From positions 1 to 36,659 of the forward strand of contig MFFQ01000002.1 of NCBI GenBank assembly GCA_001780165.1: a stretch of 36,659 nucleotides of DNA, in the 5' to 3' direction. Below, in pieces: positions 15,675-24,392 of this stretch. The notes below the pieces were generated by a model that ran no database searches, had not been told where the DNA came from, and saw only the letters and a program-made list of their open reading frames with translations. The position numbers and the translations under genes are program-made. Position 1 is the stretch's first letter, and the number at the start of each line of letters is the position of its first letter. Origin of the DNA: Candidatus Eisenbacteria bacterium RBG_16_71_46. GTDB taxonomy: Bacteria > Eisenbacteria > RBG-16-71-46.

Positions 15675-18600
15675 CTAGCGGATGAGGACGATCAGCGCGC
15701 CGGTCGTGGCACTCGACTTGACGCCGATCGCGAGATCGTCCGAGAAGGGCGGTGACGGTGCCGAGGGGTAGACGCCGTAGTTGAAGTTGTTGACGCTGAG
15801 CGCCGGGACCATGTTCACCACCGCGCCAGCGGTGGGATCCGAGCCCGAGTTGGGCAGCGTCCCGCCGTCGGTGTAGTAGATGGACACGCCGCCGCCGTAC
15901 CCGGTGGTGGACGCGCGCCACCCCACCGCGATGTCCTTGCGCGGGAGCCCGCCGAAGTCGCCGACCGCGAGGCCGGTCACGATCCCGGGGGCATTCACCG
16001 TCTTCTGCTCGACGAAGCTGAAGACCGAGGGGTCCAGATTGCGGTAGTAGCGCAGGCGCCCGGACGCGACGCCGTTCTGGGTGCCGACCACGACGTCGAG
16101 GTTCCCGTCGCCGTCCACGTCCGTCACCGCGACCGAGGTCGGCGCGTTGATGAGCATCGTGATGCTGGACTGGTAGACGAACACCGGGTCGTTGGTGTAG
16201 CCCATGTGCTTGAAGAACATCAGCTGGCCGCTGTAGCTGGCCAGGATCGTCTTGGTCACCACGACCAGGTCGCGCCGTCCGTCGTTGTCGAAGTCGCCGC
16301 GCGCCATGCCGGTCACCTCGCCCAGGACGTTGCCCGGGATCGAGCCGTCGGGCGGGTAGGTGTTCTTGCGCGAGTACTTGGGGCTGCCGCCGTTGTCGCT
16401 GTACCACAGCTCGAACGTGCCCTGGCCCGCGGTCGGCGACTTGGCGCCCACGAGGATGTCCGGCAGATCGGGAACCGCGACCTTGTTGCGCACCATGTCT
16501 CCGGTCAGCACCGCCTGCACGTCGCCCTTGTCGCTGGTCTCGTACTTGCGCGTGAAGCTGGACGGCAGGTAACCCTCGTTGCCCGAGCTGCTCTGCGTGA
16601 ACCAGACGAAGAAGTTGCCGTCACCGTTCTTGCTGGTGCCGGTCACCAGGTCCGCGCGCTCGGTCGCCAGACTGGTGCCGTTGTCGAGCGTGTCCACCGC
16701 GAGGGCGAGCACGCCGCCGGGCGCGGAGCGGTTGTAGTCGGGATTGGTCGAGTACAACGGGGCGGCGTCGTACTTGTTGAACCACACCGAGACCTGGTCG
16801 CTGCCGTTGGCGTCCGAGCCGAGCACCAGGTCCACGTCCTTGACGCGGTTGGTGGTCTGGGTCAGCGGCCAGTCCTTCTCCACCAGGTCACCGCTGCCGA
16901 GGCTCAGCACGCGAGCGGCGTTCAAGGTGATGATCTGGAAGCCGACGATGCCGAAGTTCTTGTTGGTGAGGACGTCGGAGTCCTGGACCCAAACCCCCGT
17001 GATCGACGTCGGCGAGGTCGGGAAGTAGCCCGAGGGCACGATGATTTCGATGCTGTAGGGGGTGGTCATCGGGGGCTTGTTCATCGGCACGTCGATCGAG
17101 TAGGCCCCGTTGGCATCGGTGTACGCGGAGCCCAGGACCGTGGCGCCGCCGTTCTTGGTCACCGCGACCCAGACGTTCGCCACCCCGACCTCGGCGCCGC
17201 CCTTCGTCCCATTGCGGTTGTCGTCGCGGAAGACCGTGCCCTGGATCGTGCCGTTGGGCGTCGGGCGCAGGCCGAACCCGATGCTCGCCGAGTCGCCGGT
17301 GGCCATGGTACCGCTCACCGGGTTGGGCGTGGTGGGGGTCAGCGAGTCGGGCGGCACCACGGTGCAGACATAGCCTCCCGAGGCGACGAACAGGCGAGCC
17401 AGGCCGCTGGCATCCGTGTACTTGGTGCCGCCGGCGGCGGTCACCTGGATGCCGGTGATCCACGGCTCGCCGGCGTCCAGGACCCCGTCCTCGTCCAGGT
17501 CGCGATAGACGCGGGCATTGATCCACCCGCCCTTGGCCGAGGTGTCGGCCCACGCGATCGTCGTGGCCGGGCCGACGGTGAGCATCATGCTGTCGGGGAA
17601 GGTGAAATTCCCGAAGGCGTAGGGCGGCACGTGCTTCAGCCGGTAGGTGCCGGCCTTGACGTTGAACAGGAAGTGACCGGTGGCGTCGGTGAAGGTGCTC
17701 AGACTGGTCCCGAGCAGCATCAGCGCACCGGGCACCCCGGGCTCGCCGGCATCGCGCGCGTGGTCATAGTCCAGATCGTCGTAGACGTAGCCGTCGAGGG
17801 CGAAGAGCGGCTCGCCGAAGTCCGGCACGTTCCGCACCACGCCGATCTGGGTCTGCAGCGTGGTCCGCGCGTAGTTGCCCGCGGGATCCTTGCGCCCGCT
17901 CGGCGCGGTGAGCTGGACGGACACGCGCTGGATCCTCGACAGCAGCGCCGGAGGGACCGGCCCGTTGGCCCAGTTCCACGCGGTGGTGCTGTCCTTGAGG
18001 TAGACGGTGAAGGCCGCCGGAATCGTGCCGCCGGGCTGGTAGACCAGGGCGATGCGCTCGTTGGCGCCGCCGTTGTTCCCGGCGACGTTGCCGGTGGAAT
18101 CGCCCCACACCTGGCGCACCAGCATGTAGTCGTTCGGGTTCGGCGTGCGCCGCGCGTCCACGCCGTCGGGGTCGGAGACGTCGCTGGCGTTCACCGCGCC
18201 GTCGTTGTTGACGTCGAGAGTCCAGCGGACGATCTCGGCTCCGGTCTGGTAGCGGATCGGGGGCGCCCACGCCGTGCCGTTCAACGGGGCAGGCTTGAGC
18301 CCGCCCGCCGGGTTGTACGCCAGCGGCGCCTGGTGCACCGCGGTGGTGTCGGGGTAGGGCTGGAGGTTGGCGCTGAGGAGCACCTGCGTCGAGTCGATGT
18401 AGGCGATCGCCGGCTGCGGGAGCGCGGTCCAGTCGAGGTCCGCCCCGTAGCCCGCGCTGCGCAGGTCCTTGGCGATGAGGTCGAGCGCGGTGCGCACCGC
18501 CTGGATGGACTCCACCTGGTTCGAGGTGGCCGACTTGCTGCGCGCCGCGGTGTACATCACCGCCATGAGCGCGACCATGACGACACCGAGCACGACCAGG

Positions 18601-18686
18601 GTGACCATCAGCTCGACCATGGTGAAACCGGCCGCGGTGGCACCCGGCCGGCGAGTGCTGCGGAATCGTTCGATGCGCTCGCGCAT
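15675..18686 (-). CDS. Giant type IV prepilin-like protein with SdrD-B-like and FG-GAP-like modules
   Basis: A 1003-residue protein that begins as a PilW-type prepilin. A 20-residue basic leader ends in Gly, the cleavage site is G20/F21, Glu sits at mature position 5 (FTMVE), and one hydrophobic helix spans 24-48. PilW proteins are usually about 200-350 residues, so roughly 700 are added. After the pilin-like head come three related modules (about 298-375, 388-475, 480-585). Each opens with a VYxDLDxD or VFRDDNRNG motif plus an AGEPxxxG-type turn, as in SdrD-B/Cna-B adhesin repeats. The remainder carries FG-GAP/VCBS-like calcium-loop motifs (GDFDNDGRRDLVVV, DVDGDGNLDVVVG). It likely sits at a pilus tip as an adhesin. 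The ATG lies one base after the upstream gene's TAA. Confidence 0.93.
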   Translation of the reverse strand: MRERIERFRSTRRPGATAAGFTMVELMVTLVVLGVVMVALMAVMYTAARSKSATSNQVESIQAVRTALDLIAKDLRSAGYGADLDWTALPQPAIAYIDSTQVLLSANLQPYPDTTAVHQAPLAYNPAGGLKPAPLNGTAWAPPIRYQTGAEIVRWTLDVNNDGAVNASDVSDPDGVDARRTPNPNDYMLVRQVWGDSTGNVAGNNGGANERIALVYQPGGTIPAAFTVYLKDSTTAWNWANGPVPPALLSRIQRVSVQLTAPSGRKDPAGNYARTTLQTQIGVVRNVPDFGEPLFALDGYVYDDLDYDHARDAGEPGVPGALMLLGTSLSTFTDATGHFLFNVKAGTYRLKHVPPYAFGNFTFPDSMMLTVGPATTIAWADTSAKGGWINARVYRDLDEDGVLDAGEPWITGIQVTAAGGTKYTDASGLARLFVASGGYVCTVVPPDSLTPTTPNPVSGTMATGDSASIGFGLRPTPNGTIQGTVFRDDNRNGTKGGAEVGVANVWVAVTKNGGATVLGSAYTDANGAYSIDVPMNKPPMTTPYSIEIIVPSGYFPTSPTSITGVWVQDSDVLTNKNFGIVGFQIITLNAARVLSLGSGDLVEKDWPLTQTTNRVKDVDLVLGSDANGSDQVSVWFNKYDAAPLYSTNPDYNRSAPGGVLALAVDTLDNGTSLATERADLVTGTSKNGDGNFFVWFTQSSSGNEGYLPSSFTRKYETSDKGDVQAVLTGDMVRNKVAVPDLPDILVGAKSPTAGQGTFELWYSDNGGSPKYSRKNTYPPDGSIPGNVLGEVTGMARGDFDNDGRRDLVVVTKTILASYSGQLMFFKHMGYTNDPVFVYQSSITMLINAPTSVAVTDVDGDGNLDVVVGTQNGVASGRLRYYRNLDPSVFSFVEQKTVNAPGIVTGLAVGDFGGLPRKDIAVGWRASTTGYGGGVSIYYTDGGTLPNSGSDPTAGAVVNMVPALSVNNFNYGVYPSAPSPPFSDDLAIGVKSSATTGALIVLIR

Positions 18687-18687
18687 G

Positions 18688-19098
18688 TTATTGCCTCACG
18701 TACGTGACCGCCTGGACGGAATCCATCTTCTGGTGCTGCCAGCGCACGGTCACCGTGATCCTCCTCAGGTTGTCCAACGGCGCCGCCAGGCTGTCCACCC
18801 GGTAATAGCGCTTCAACGCCCCGGTGGAGCCGAGGCTCTCGGTACCGCTCCCGCTGGGATGGCGTCCTACCGTCAGCGAGGCGTCTGTCCACACGAGCAG
18901 CGAGAGCTGCTCGACCTTCTCCCGCGCGTAGTAGTTCGCGGTACTCTGCAGGCGGTCCTGGACCTGGGTGCGCGCCCCCGCGGGGAACAGCTGGGAGACG
19001 GCGAGGATGCCGATCGAGAGCACCACCAGCGCGATCATCAGCTCGAGCAGCGTGGCACCGCGCTCGGAGCGGGGACGGGAGTGGGGGGTGGCGCGCAT
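18688..19098 (-). CDS. PilV-like minor prepilin
   Basis: A 136-residue type IV prepilin. It has a basic 14-residue leader ending in Gly, cleavage at G14/A15, Glu at mature position 5 (ATLLE), then a hydrophobic N-terminal helix to about residue 36. The rest is a small soluble head ending YVRQ. PilV-class minor pilins prime type IV pilus or type II pseudopilus assembly at the inner membrane. A GAGG ribosome site lies 6 nt before the ATG. It is the second gene of three; its stop is one base before the giant pilin start and its ATG is 8 nt after the FimT-like stop. No prepilin peptidase or assembly ATPase is present in the window, so the machinery must be encoded elsewhere. Confidence 0.92.
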   Translation of the reverse strand: MRATPHSRPRSERGATLLELMIALVVLSIGILAVSQLFPAGARTQVQDRLQSTANYYAREKVEQLSLLVWTDASLTVGRHPSGSGTESLGSTGALKRYYRVDSLAAPLDNLRRITVTVRWQHQKMDSVQAVTYVRQ

Positions 19099-19106
19099 GG
19101 CGGACC

Positions 19107-19547
19107 TCAACGGAAAAGGACCAGGCCGGACATCTGGACGGTCACGGTGTCGCGATCGCCGCGGAGGCTCTTGAGGACGATGTCGCCCGAGCCGTTGAAG
19201 CGTCCGTCGGTGAGGCAGGTGAGCGTGTTTCCCGGAACACCGCCGACCGAGAGGCTCACGCTCTCCATGGCGACCTGCTTCGGCATCTCGAACGGTCCGA
19301 ACCACTCGCTCGTGGTCAGATCCTGGACCTTGTAGCTGTTGGTGGAGGTGTCGAAGGTCCACTGCTGCTGGTGGTCCTCGCTGATCGCCTTCTGGCGGCT
19401 GAGGCGGATCTGGCCCACCAGGTTCTCGGAGGCTCCCTTGAGCTGGTAGGACTTGTTGATGGATTGGAGGGCGGGAATGCTGAAGCCGAGGATCACCCCC
19501 ATGATCAGGACGACCGTGACGATCTCGAGCAGGGTGAAACCGCGCAT
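19107..19547 (-). CDS. GspH/FimT-like minor prepilin
   Basis: A 146-residue prepilin with a very short leader Met-Arg-Gly, cleavage G3/F4, Glu at mature position 5 (FTLLE) and a hydrophobic helix to about residue 26. A beta-rich head of GspH/FimT type follows. The frame stays open upstream, with an alternative ATG at 19568 (adding MSDEKRG). I chose 19547 because the sigma-54 element at 19582-19596 would start transcription near 19571, leaving almost no leader for the 19568 start, and because GAGAAG lies 6 nt before 19547. It is the first gene of the three-pilin operon. Its role would be in the pilus-priming complex with the PilV-like and giant pilin proteins. Confidence 0.9.
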   Translation of the reverse strand: MRGFTLLEIVTVVLIMGVILGFSIPALQSINKSYQLKGASENLVGQIRLSRQKAISEDHQQQWTFDTSTNSYKVQDLTTSEWFGPFEMPKQVAMESVSLSVGGVPGNTLTCLTDGRFNGSGDIVLKSLRGDRDTVTVQMSGLVLFR

Positions 19548-20028
19548 GCCGCGCTTCTCGTCGCTCATGCCAGAGAAAGCAGCAACGTCCATGCCACGGG
19601 CGCGAGGGGACGTGGGCGCCGTGGGGCGTTTCACCGGGTTGCTCGCCCCTTGCGGCACATGGGGATGGCGCGCGACGACAACCCACGCCGACGGGCGCGC
19701 GCGGCCGGTCGCGCGCGTCGGGGAAGCGGCAATGGCCGATCAGGCGGAATGCACGACCAATTGCCGGGCGACGCCGGCGACGCGCGTCCAATCCGTGCAT
19801 CCGCGGGGAGTCGAGCGAGGCGCGGCGTGGCCCGAGCAATCGCGGTGCCAAGCGCGTGCCTCGCCGGCGTCGGGTGCGGTGCGGGGGGCGTTCAGGCTGC
19901 AGGCTGCCGCCTCCCGCCGAGGAGAGGTGCGGCGCCCGCACGATCCGCCACGCTCGCCGCGCGAATACGATGCGGCCACCCCGGTCGCCCGGAGTGGCCG
20001 CACGGAACCGCGCGAATGTGGCTGGAGT
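19548..20028. other. Intergenic region upstream of the pilin operon
   Basis: Apart from the sigma-54 element at 19582-19596, no gene or repeat is recognised here. Open frames have noise-like composition. Upstream activator sites for an RpoN-dependent enhancer protein would be expected about 80-150 bp above the promoter (19670-19740), but no clear palindrome was identified. Confidence 0.4.
19582..19596 (-). promoter_or_regulatory. Sigma-54 (RpoN) promoter of the pilin operon
   Basis: On the minus strand the sequence reads TGGCATG, four bases, TTGC, followed by T. The -24/-12 consensus is TGGCACG-N4-TTGCW, so this matches at all but one position with exact spacing. Transcription would start near 19571, about 24 nt before the FimT-like ATG. 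Type IV pilin genes are classically RpoN-dependent with an activator such as PilR. No PilR/NtrC-type activator gene is in this window. Confidence 0.75.
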
Positions 20029-20682
20029 CTAGCGGTAGATCGTCTTCACACGGCCCCAGGTCGAGGGCGTGGTCGGGGTGACGAGCGGCACACTCTTGCT
20101 CGAGCACTTCGAGCCGGTGTAATTCGCGCTGCCTCCGCCGGTCGCCCCGCCGACCGCGCAGCAGGTGTAGTTCTCGGGCGTCCCGGCATGGTGCGAGTTC
20201 CCCTTGACGGTGTCGTCGGTGGGGGCCACGCCGAGGGCGTTGTAGTCCGTGGAGAAGCTGGTGTAGACCGCGGCATGCCACGACCAGTTGACGGCGCCGC
20301 CCGGGTCGCTGCCGAGGAACTGCCCCTTCCAGGTCACCGGATTCTTGATCTGTCCGAGCGTGGGCGGGACGACCAACTCGAAGCCCGACCGGTACTGGTC
20401 ACCGGAGAGCCCTGGCTGCATCAATGTCACCCGGGTGTTCGTCCCGGTGTCGAACGTCGTGGTCGGGATCGCCGGCACCGACGGATCGAACGTCACGGCC
20501 GCGTCGGGGACGTTGTACACGTAGTGGGTCGTGATCGAGTCGTACACGGCATCGAAGTCGATCGTCTGGTTGCGGAAGTAGACCGTGACCGGTTGGGGCC
20601 CCGTCTGGAGCTTGAAGACGCTGCTGAACCAGATCGTGCGACCCGCCGGGATCGCGGTACCGTTGGAATTGCAGCTGATCAT
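20029..20682 (-). CDS. Secreted-type domain protein with TWG tail, probably N-terminally truncated
   Basis: A 217-residue protein from the ATG at 20682 (AGGA just upstream). It is beta-rich with Asn, Thr and Gly, containing one long domain (recurring VTVYF, VTLMQPGLSG, VTWKGQF segments), a CC pair and a C near the end. It looks like an extracellular beta-sandwich module, yet there is no signal peptide. The frame is open upstream of the ATG, but that stretch is Arg/Gly-rich and not leader-like. It ends in PSTWGRVKTIYR, the same class of tail as the cupredoxin at 7477-8076. The likeliest reading is the 3' remnant of a longer exported protein, or a gene whose true start has been lost. I recognise no named family. 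Confidence 0.7.
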   Translation of the reverse strand: MISCNSNGTAIPAGRTIWFSSVFKLQTGPQPVTVYFRNQTIDFDAVYDSITTHYVYNVPDAAVTFDPSVPAIPTTTFDTGTNTRVTLMQPGLSGDQYRSGFELVVPPTLGQIKNPVTWKGQFLGSDPGGAVNWSWHAAVYTSFSTDYNALGVAPTDDTVKGNSHHAGTPENYTCCAVGGATGGGSANYTGSKCSSKSVPLVTPTTPSTWGRVKTIYR

Positions 20683-20916
20683 GGTCCTGGCGTCTCGCCT
20701 GCCCTCGAGACGTGCCCGGAAATCGCGCCCCAAAAGCCCATTCCGCCCGTCACCGGGGCCGGGTTCATCGTCACTAGGCGACAGACTCGCGCGGTCGCGG
20801 CGCGCCGCCGGGCGGGCTCCGCCGACTCCGCCCCGTCCCCTCCCCGCGACGAGCCTCGGGAGTCCCGCCAGGCCGGCTCGGCCTACCAGGCTGGCTCTTG
20901 GCGCGCTCGCCCGGCG

Positions 20917-22461
20917 TCAGCGCCGGGGCGCCCCCGCCGCCGCGGCCGGGTTCGCCTCGAGCCCATAGAGCGGCTGGTACTTGCTCCACAGGTACGCCAT
21001 GTAGGGCTCGATGCTCATCGGCGCCCCGGTCGCGCGCTCCACCAGCTCGGCGGCGGTGAACTTGCTGCCGTGCTGGTAGACGTTCTCCCCGAGCCAGCCA
21101 TGGAGCGCGCCGAACTCGCCGCGCGTGATGTCCGCCGGGATCCCGGGCACCGCGCGCCGCGCCGCGTCGAAGAACTGGGCGCTGAGAACGTTGCCGAGCG
21201 TGTAGCCCTGGAACGCGCCGCCGATCAGGCCGGCGAACCAGTGCACGTCCTGGAGCACGCCATCGCGGTCGTCCGGTACGGCGAGCCCGAAGTCGCGCTC
21301 GAAGCGCTCGCCCCAGGCCCGCGGCAGGTCCTTGACCGCCAGACGGCCCTCGAGCAGGTCCAGCTCGAGATCGAAGCGCAGCATCACGTGCAGGTTGTAG
21401 GTCACCTCGTCGGCGTCGGTGCGAATCAGCGTGCGCGCGACCCGGTTGACCGCGCGGTAGAAGGTGTCGATTCCCGTGCCGCCGAGCTGCTGCGGGAACG
21501 CCGCCTGCAGCCGCGGATAGAAGAACTGCCAGAAACCCAGGCTGCGGCCGACGACGTTCTCCCACAGCCGCGACTGGCTCTCGTGCACGCCCGACGAGGT
21601 GCCCTCGGCGAGCGGCGTGCCTTCGTAGTCGCGGCGGATGCCCAGCTCGTACATCGCGTGCCCGGACTCGTGGAGCGTGCTGAACAGCGAATCGGTGATG
21701 TCGTGCGGGCGCACGCGCGTGGTGATGCGCACGTCACCGAGCGAGAACTTGGTCATGAACGGGTGGTGCGTCTTGTCCTGGCGGCCGCGCTCGAAGTCGA
21801 ATCCGAAGCGGCGGATGACGTCGAGGCCGAAGGCGAGCTGCTGCGCTTCGGGGACGTCGTGGCGCAGGCAGCGGTCGTCCGCCGCCGGCTTCTCGGCGAT
21901 CGCCCGCACCAGCGGCACCAGGCGCGCGCGCAGCTCGGAGAACACTGCCCGCACCGTCGCGGTCTTCATGCCGTAGTCGGAGAAGTCGATCAGCGGGTCG
22001 GCGATGCTCTCGTAGCCGGGAAAGAAGCCCGCCATGCGCCGGCTGAGATCGAGGGTCTTCTCCAGGTTCGGCCGCACCCGGGCGAAGTCGTTCGCCGGGC
22101 GCGCCGTGGTCCAGACCTGGTAGGCGGCCGCGGTGTGCTGGTTCAGCTCCGACACGAATGCGACCGGCAGCCGCACCGCGCGGTCGTACTCGCGCCGCGT
22201 CACGCGAAGCAGCGCCGCGTCGTCCGAATCGTAGGCGAGCGCGGCGGTTTCTCTTTCCAGCCGGTCGAGCAGGCGCCCGATCGCGGGGTCGGTGAACTTC
22301 GCGTGCGCGAGGCTCCCGAGCGTCGCGAGCTGGCGCCCGCGGGCCTCGGCGCCGCCGGCCGGCATGTAGGTGGTCTGGTCCCAGCGCAGCAGCGCGGCGG
22401 CGGAGTTGAGGTCGTTGATCTCGATCAGGCGGCTCTTGAGCTCGTGGAGCTGGGGGTTCAT
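20917..22461 (-). CDS. M32 family metallocarboxypeptidase (carboxypeptidase Taq type)
   Basis: A 514-residue cytoplasmic zinc carboxypeptidase, the normal M32 length (about 500). The zinc site HESGH is at 264-268 and the third ligand lies in HESQSRLWEN (E294). Other family signatures are the N-terminal WDQTTYMPAGG segment (27-37), RTDADEVTYNLH (about 423-434), and a GxLQDxHW-like segment near 455. The enzyme removes C-terminal residues from peptides with broad specificity. The ATG at 22461 is preceded by GGAGGATCGCG. There is no signal peptide and no obvious operon partner; it is divergent from the GTPase at 23016. Confidence 0.97.
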   Translation of the reverse strand: MNPQLHELKSRLIEINDLNSAAALLRWDQTTYMPAGGAEARGRQLATLGSLAHAKFTDPAIGRLLDRLERETAALAYDSDDAALLRVTRREYDRAVRLPVAFVSELNQHTAAAYQVWTTARPANDFARVRPNLEKTLDLSRRMAGFFPGYESIADPLIDFSDYGMKTATVRAVFSELRARLVPLVRAIAEKPAADDRCLRHDVPEAQQLAFGLDVIRRFGFDFERGRQDKTHHPFMTKFSLGDVRITTRVRPHDITDSLFSTLHESGHAMYELGIRRDYEGTPLAEGTSSGVHESQSRLWENVVGRSLGFWQFFYPRLQAAFPQQLGGTGIDTFYRAVNRVARTLIRTDADEVTYNLHVMLRFDLELDLLEGRLAVKDLPRAWGERFERDFGLAVPDDRDGVLQDVHWFAGLIGGAFQGYTLGNVLSAQFFDAARRAVPGIPADITRGEFGALHGWLGENVYQHGSKFTAAELVERATGAPMSIEPYMAYLWSKYQPLYGLEANPAAAAGAPRR

Positions 22462-23015
22462 CGCGATCCTCCGGAGGTCGGGGGGAGTCTCTAGCGCGCC
22501 GGACCGTACCTCATCGGCGCGGCGTGCGGCACGCGGGGGCCGACCGCCGCGGACCCTGCCAGGACGGGCGCGGCCCGCCAAACCTGTCAGGCTCGACCGC
22601 CACCCGGGTGAGGCCGCGCGCACGCCGGGGGGGGCGATCGAGTCGCCCGGGAGCACCGCGCGATGGGGACCCCCGACCGACCCCCGCGGGGCGTGCCGGC
22701 CCGCTCGACAACTTCCGCGCCGCGACAGGATTGCGTGGTCGCGGCCCGGCACGACGCGCGGGCGCCACGGCCCCCGGCGCGCGCGGCGCGGGGACCGCCG
22801 CGCGCCCGGCCGCGGCGGTCCGCGCCGCGCGTGGTACGGAAGTTGCCGCCGCGACGGCTCGAGACGTAGGCTCCACGGGCCCACGTTCCGCACCCGCCCG
22901 GATCGGCCAGGGCCGGTGCGCGGCGCGCGGCATCGCGGGCGCGCCCACTGGATGGCGCGCCCGCGACGCCGCGCGCCGGCGCCAGGAGTCCCCGGCCGGG
23001 AGGAGTCGAGAGCGC
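22462..23015. other. Divergent intergenic region upstream of carboxypeptidase and GTPase
   Basis: These 554 bases hold no credible gene. G+C is exceptionally high and all open frames are Arg/Pro/Ala-rich. A distant 9-bp inverted pair is present (CAACTTCCG at 22709-22717, CGGAAGTTG at 22837-22845), without continuous pairing between. TAGGCT at 22867-22872 resembles the -10-like boxes seen before other genes and lies 144 nt before the GTPase ATG. Confidence 0.4.
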
Positions 23016-24392
23016 ATGGCGACCGCGAGACCGACCCGGGTGCTCATCATGGGTGCGGCGGGACGAGACTTCCACAACTTCAACGTGTTCTGGAAGCGCC
23101 AGCCCGACGTCGAGGTGGTGTGCTTCACGGCCGCCCAGATCCCCGACATCGACGGCCGCGTCTACCCGGCCGTGCTCGCCGGGCCGCGCTATCCGCGCGG
23201 CATCCCGATCCACTCCGAGGACCGGCTGGAGTCGCTGATCCGCGACCTCGAGGTGGACCAGGTCACCTTTGCCTACTCCGACGTCTCCTACGACTACGTC
23301 ATGCACCAGGCCTCGCGCGTCCACGCGGCCGGCGCCGAGTTCCGCCTGCTCGGCCCCGGCCAGACCATGCTGCGCAGCTCGCGGCCGGTGATCGCGGTGG
23401 GCGCGGTGCGCACCGGATGCGGCAAGAGCCAGACCGCGCGCCGGATCTCGCAGATCCTCAAGCGACTCGGGCGCAGGGTCGCCGTGGTGCGGCACCCCAT
23501 GCCCTACGGCGACCTCTCGCGGCAGGTCTGCCAGCGCTTCGCCAGCGTGCGCGACATGGACGAGCAGCACTGCACCATCGAGGAGCGCGAGGAGTACGAG
23601 CCACACATCGCCATGGGCAACCTGGTGTTCGCGGGCGTGGACTACGAGCAGATCCTCGCCCGTGCCGAGGCCGAGGCCGACGTCATCCTGTGGGACGGTG
23701 GCAACAACGACCTGCCGTTCTTCCGTCCGGACCTCGACGTGGTGGTCGCGGACCCCTTGCGTCCGGGACACGAGCTGCGCTACTACCCGGGGGAGACCAA
23801 CCTGCGCATGGCCGACATCGTGGTGCTCAACAAGATGGATTCCGCCGAGCCCGAGGCGATCGCCACGGTCGAGGCCAACATCCGCGCGCTCAACCCGAAG
23901 GCCACGCTGGTGCGCGCCAACTCGCCGGTGACGGTGTGCGATCCGGCGGCGGTGAAGGGCAAGCGCGTGCTGGTGATCGAGGACGGGCCCACCGTCACCC
24001 ACGGCGAGATGCGCTACGGGGCGGGTCTGGTGGCGGCGCGGCGCCTCGAGGCCGCGGAGATCGTGGATCCGCGGCCCTACGCCCAGGGCTCGATTCGCGG
24101 GGTGTTCGAGCGCTACGCCCACCTCACGCAGGTGCTGCCGGCGATGGGCTACAGCGACCAGCAGATCGCGGAGCTGTCGGCCACGGTCGAGGCGGTGCCG
24201 TGCGATCTCGTGCTCATCGCCACGCCAATCGACCTCGGGCACCTCATGACGATCTCCAAGCCGTCCACGCGCGTGACCTACGAGCTGGAGGAGCACGACC
24301 CGACGCTCCTCGAGCGTGCGGTGGTGGCGGTGGCCGCCCGCGGGGGCGAGCGCCTCGGTCAGGAAGGAAAGGCAGCGCGTGCCGCGGGCTGA
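23016..24392 (+). CDS. GTPase of the cyclic 2,3-diphosphoglycerate synthetase-like family
   Basis: A 458-residue protein. An N-terminal Rossmann-like domain (about 8-120) is followed by a P-loop domain with GAVRTGCGKS (129-138), DGGNND and the guanine-specificity motif NKMD (near 273). A C-terminal segment contains ATPIDLGHLM. This matches proteins annotated as cyclic 2,3-diphosphoglycerate synthetase, a function known in methanogenic archaea; bacterial members are of uncertain function. The ATG at 23016 has GGAGG upstream. Its end overlaps the ornithine carbamoyltransferase start by 14 bases, so the two are co-translated. That pairing hints at a role in carbamoyl-phosphate, arginine or nucleotide metabolism, which is inference. 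Confidence 0.88.
   Translation: MATARPTRVLIMGAAGRDFHNFNVFWKRQPDVEVVCFTAAQIPDIDGRVYPAVLAGPRYPRGIPIHSEDRLESLIRDLEVDQVTFAYSDVSYDYVMHQASRVHAAGAEFRLLGPGQTMLRSSRPVIAVGAVRTGCGKSQTARRISQILKRLGRRVAVVRHPMPYGDLSRQVCQRFASVRDMDEQHCTIEEREEYEPHIAMGNLVFAGVDYEQILARAEAEADVILWDGGNNDLPFFRPDLDVVVADPLRPGHELRYYPGETNLRMADIVVLNKMDSAEPEAIATVEANIRALNPKATLVRANSPVTVCDPAAVKGKRVLVIEDGPTVTHGEMRYGAGLVAARRLEAAEIVDPRPYAQGSIRGVFERYAHLTQVLPAMGYSDQQIAELSATVEAVPCDLVLIATPIDLGHLMTISKPSTRVTYELEEHDPTLLERAVVAVAARGGERLGQEGKAARAAG

Noticed and set aside
16206-18707. 833-codon plus-strand open frame opposite the giant pilin
   Set aside because: His/Arg/Val/Gly-biased translation without motifs; the opposite strand encodes clear pilin and adhesin-like modules.
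22709-22845. CAACTTCCG/CGGAAGTTG inverted pair in the 22.5-23.0 kb gap
   Set aside because: Arms are short and far apart with no continuous pairing between; not distinguishable from chance.
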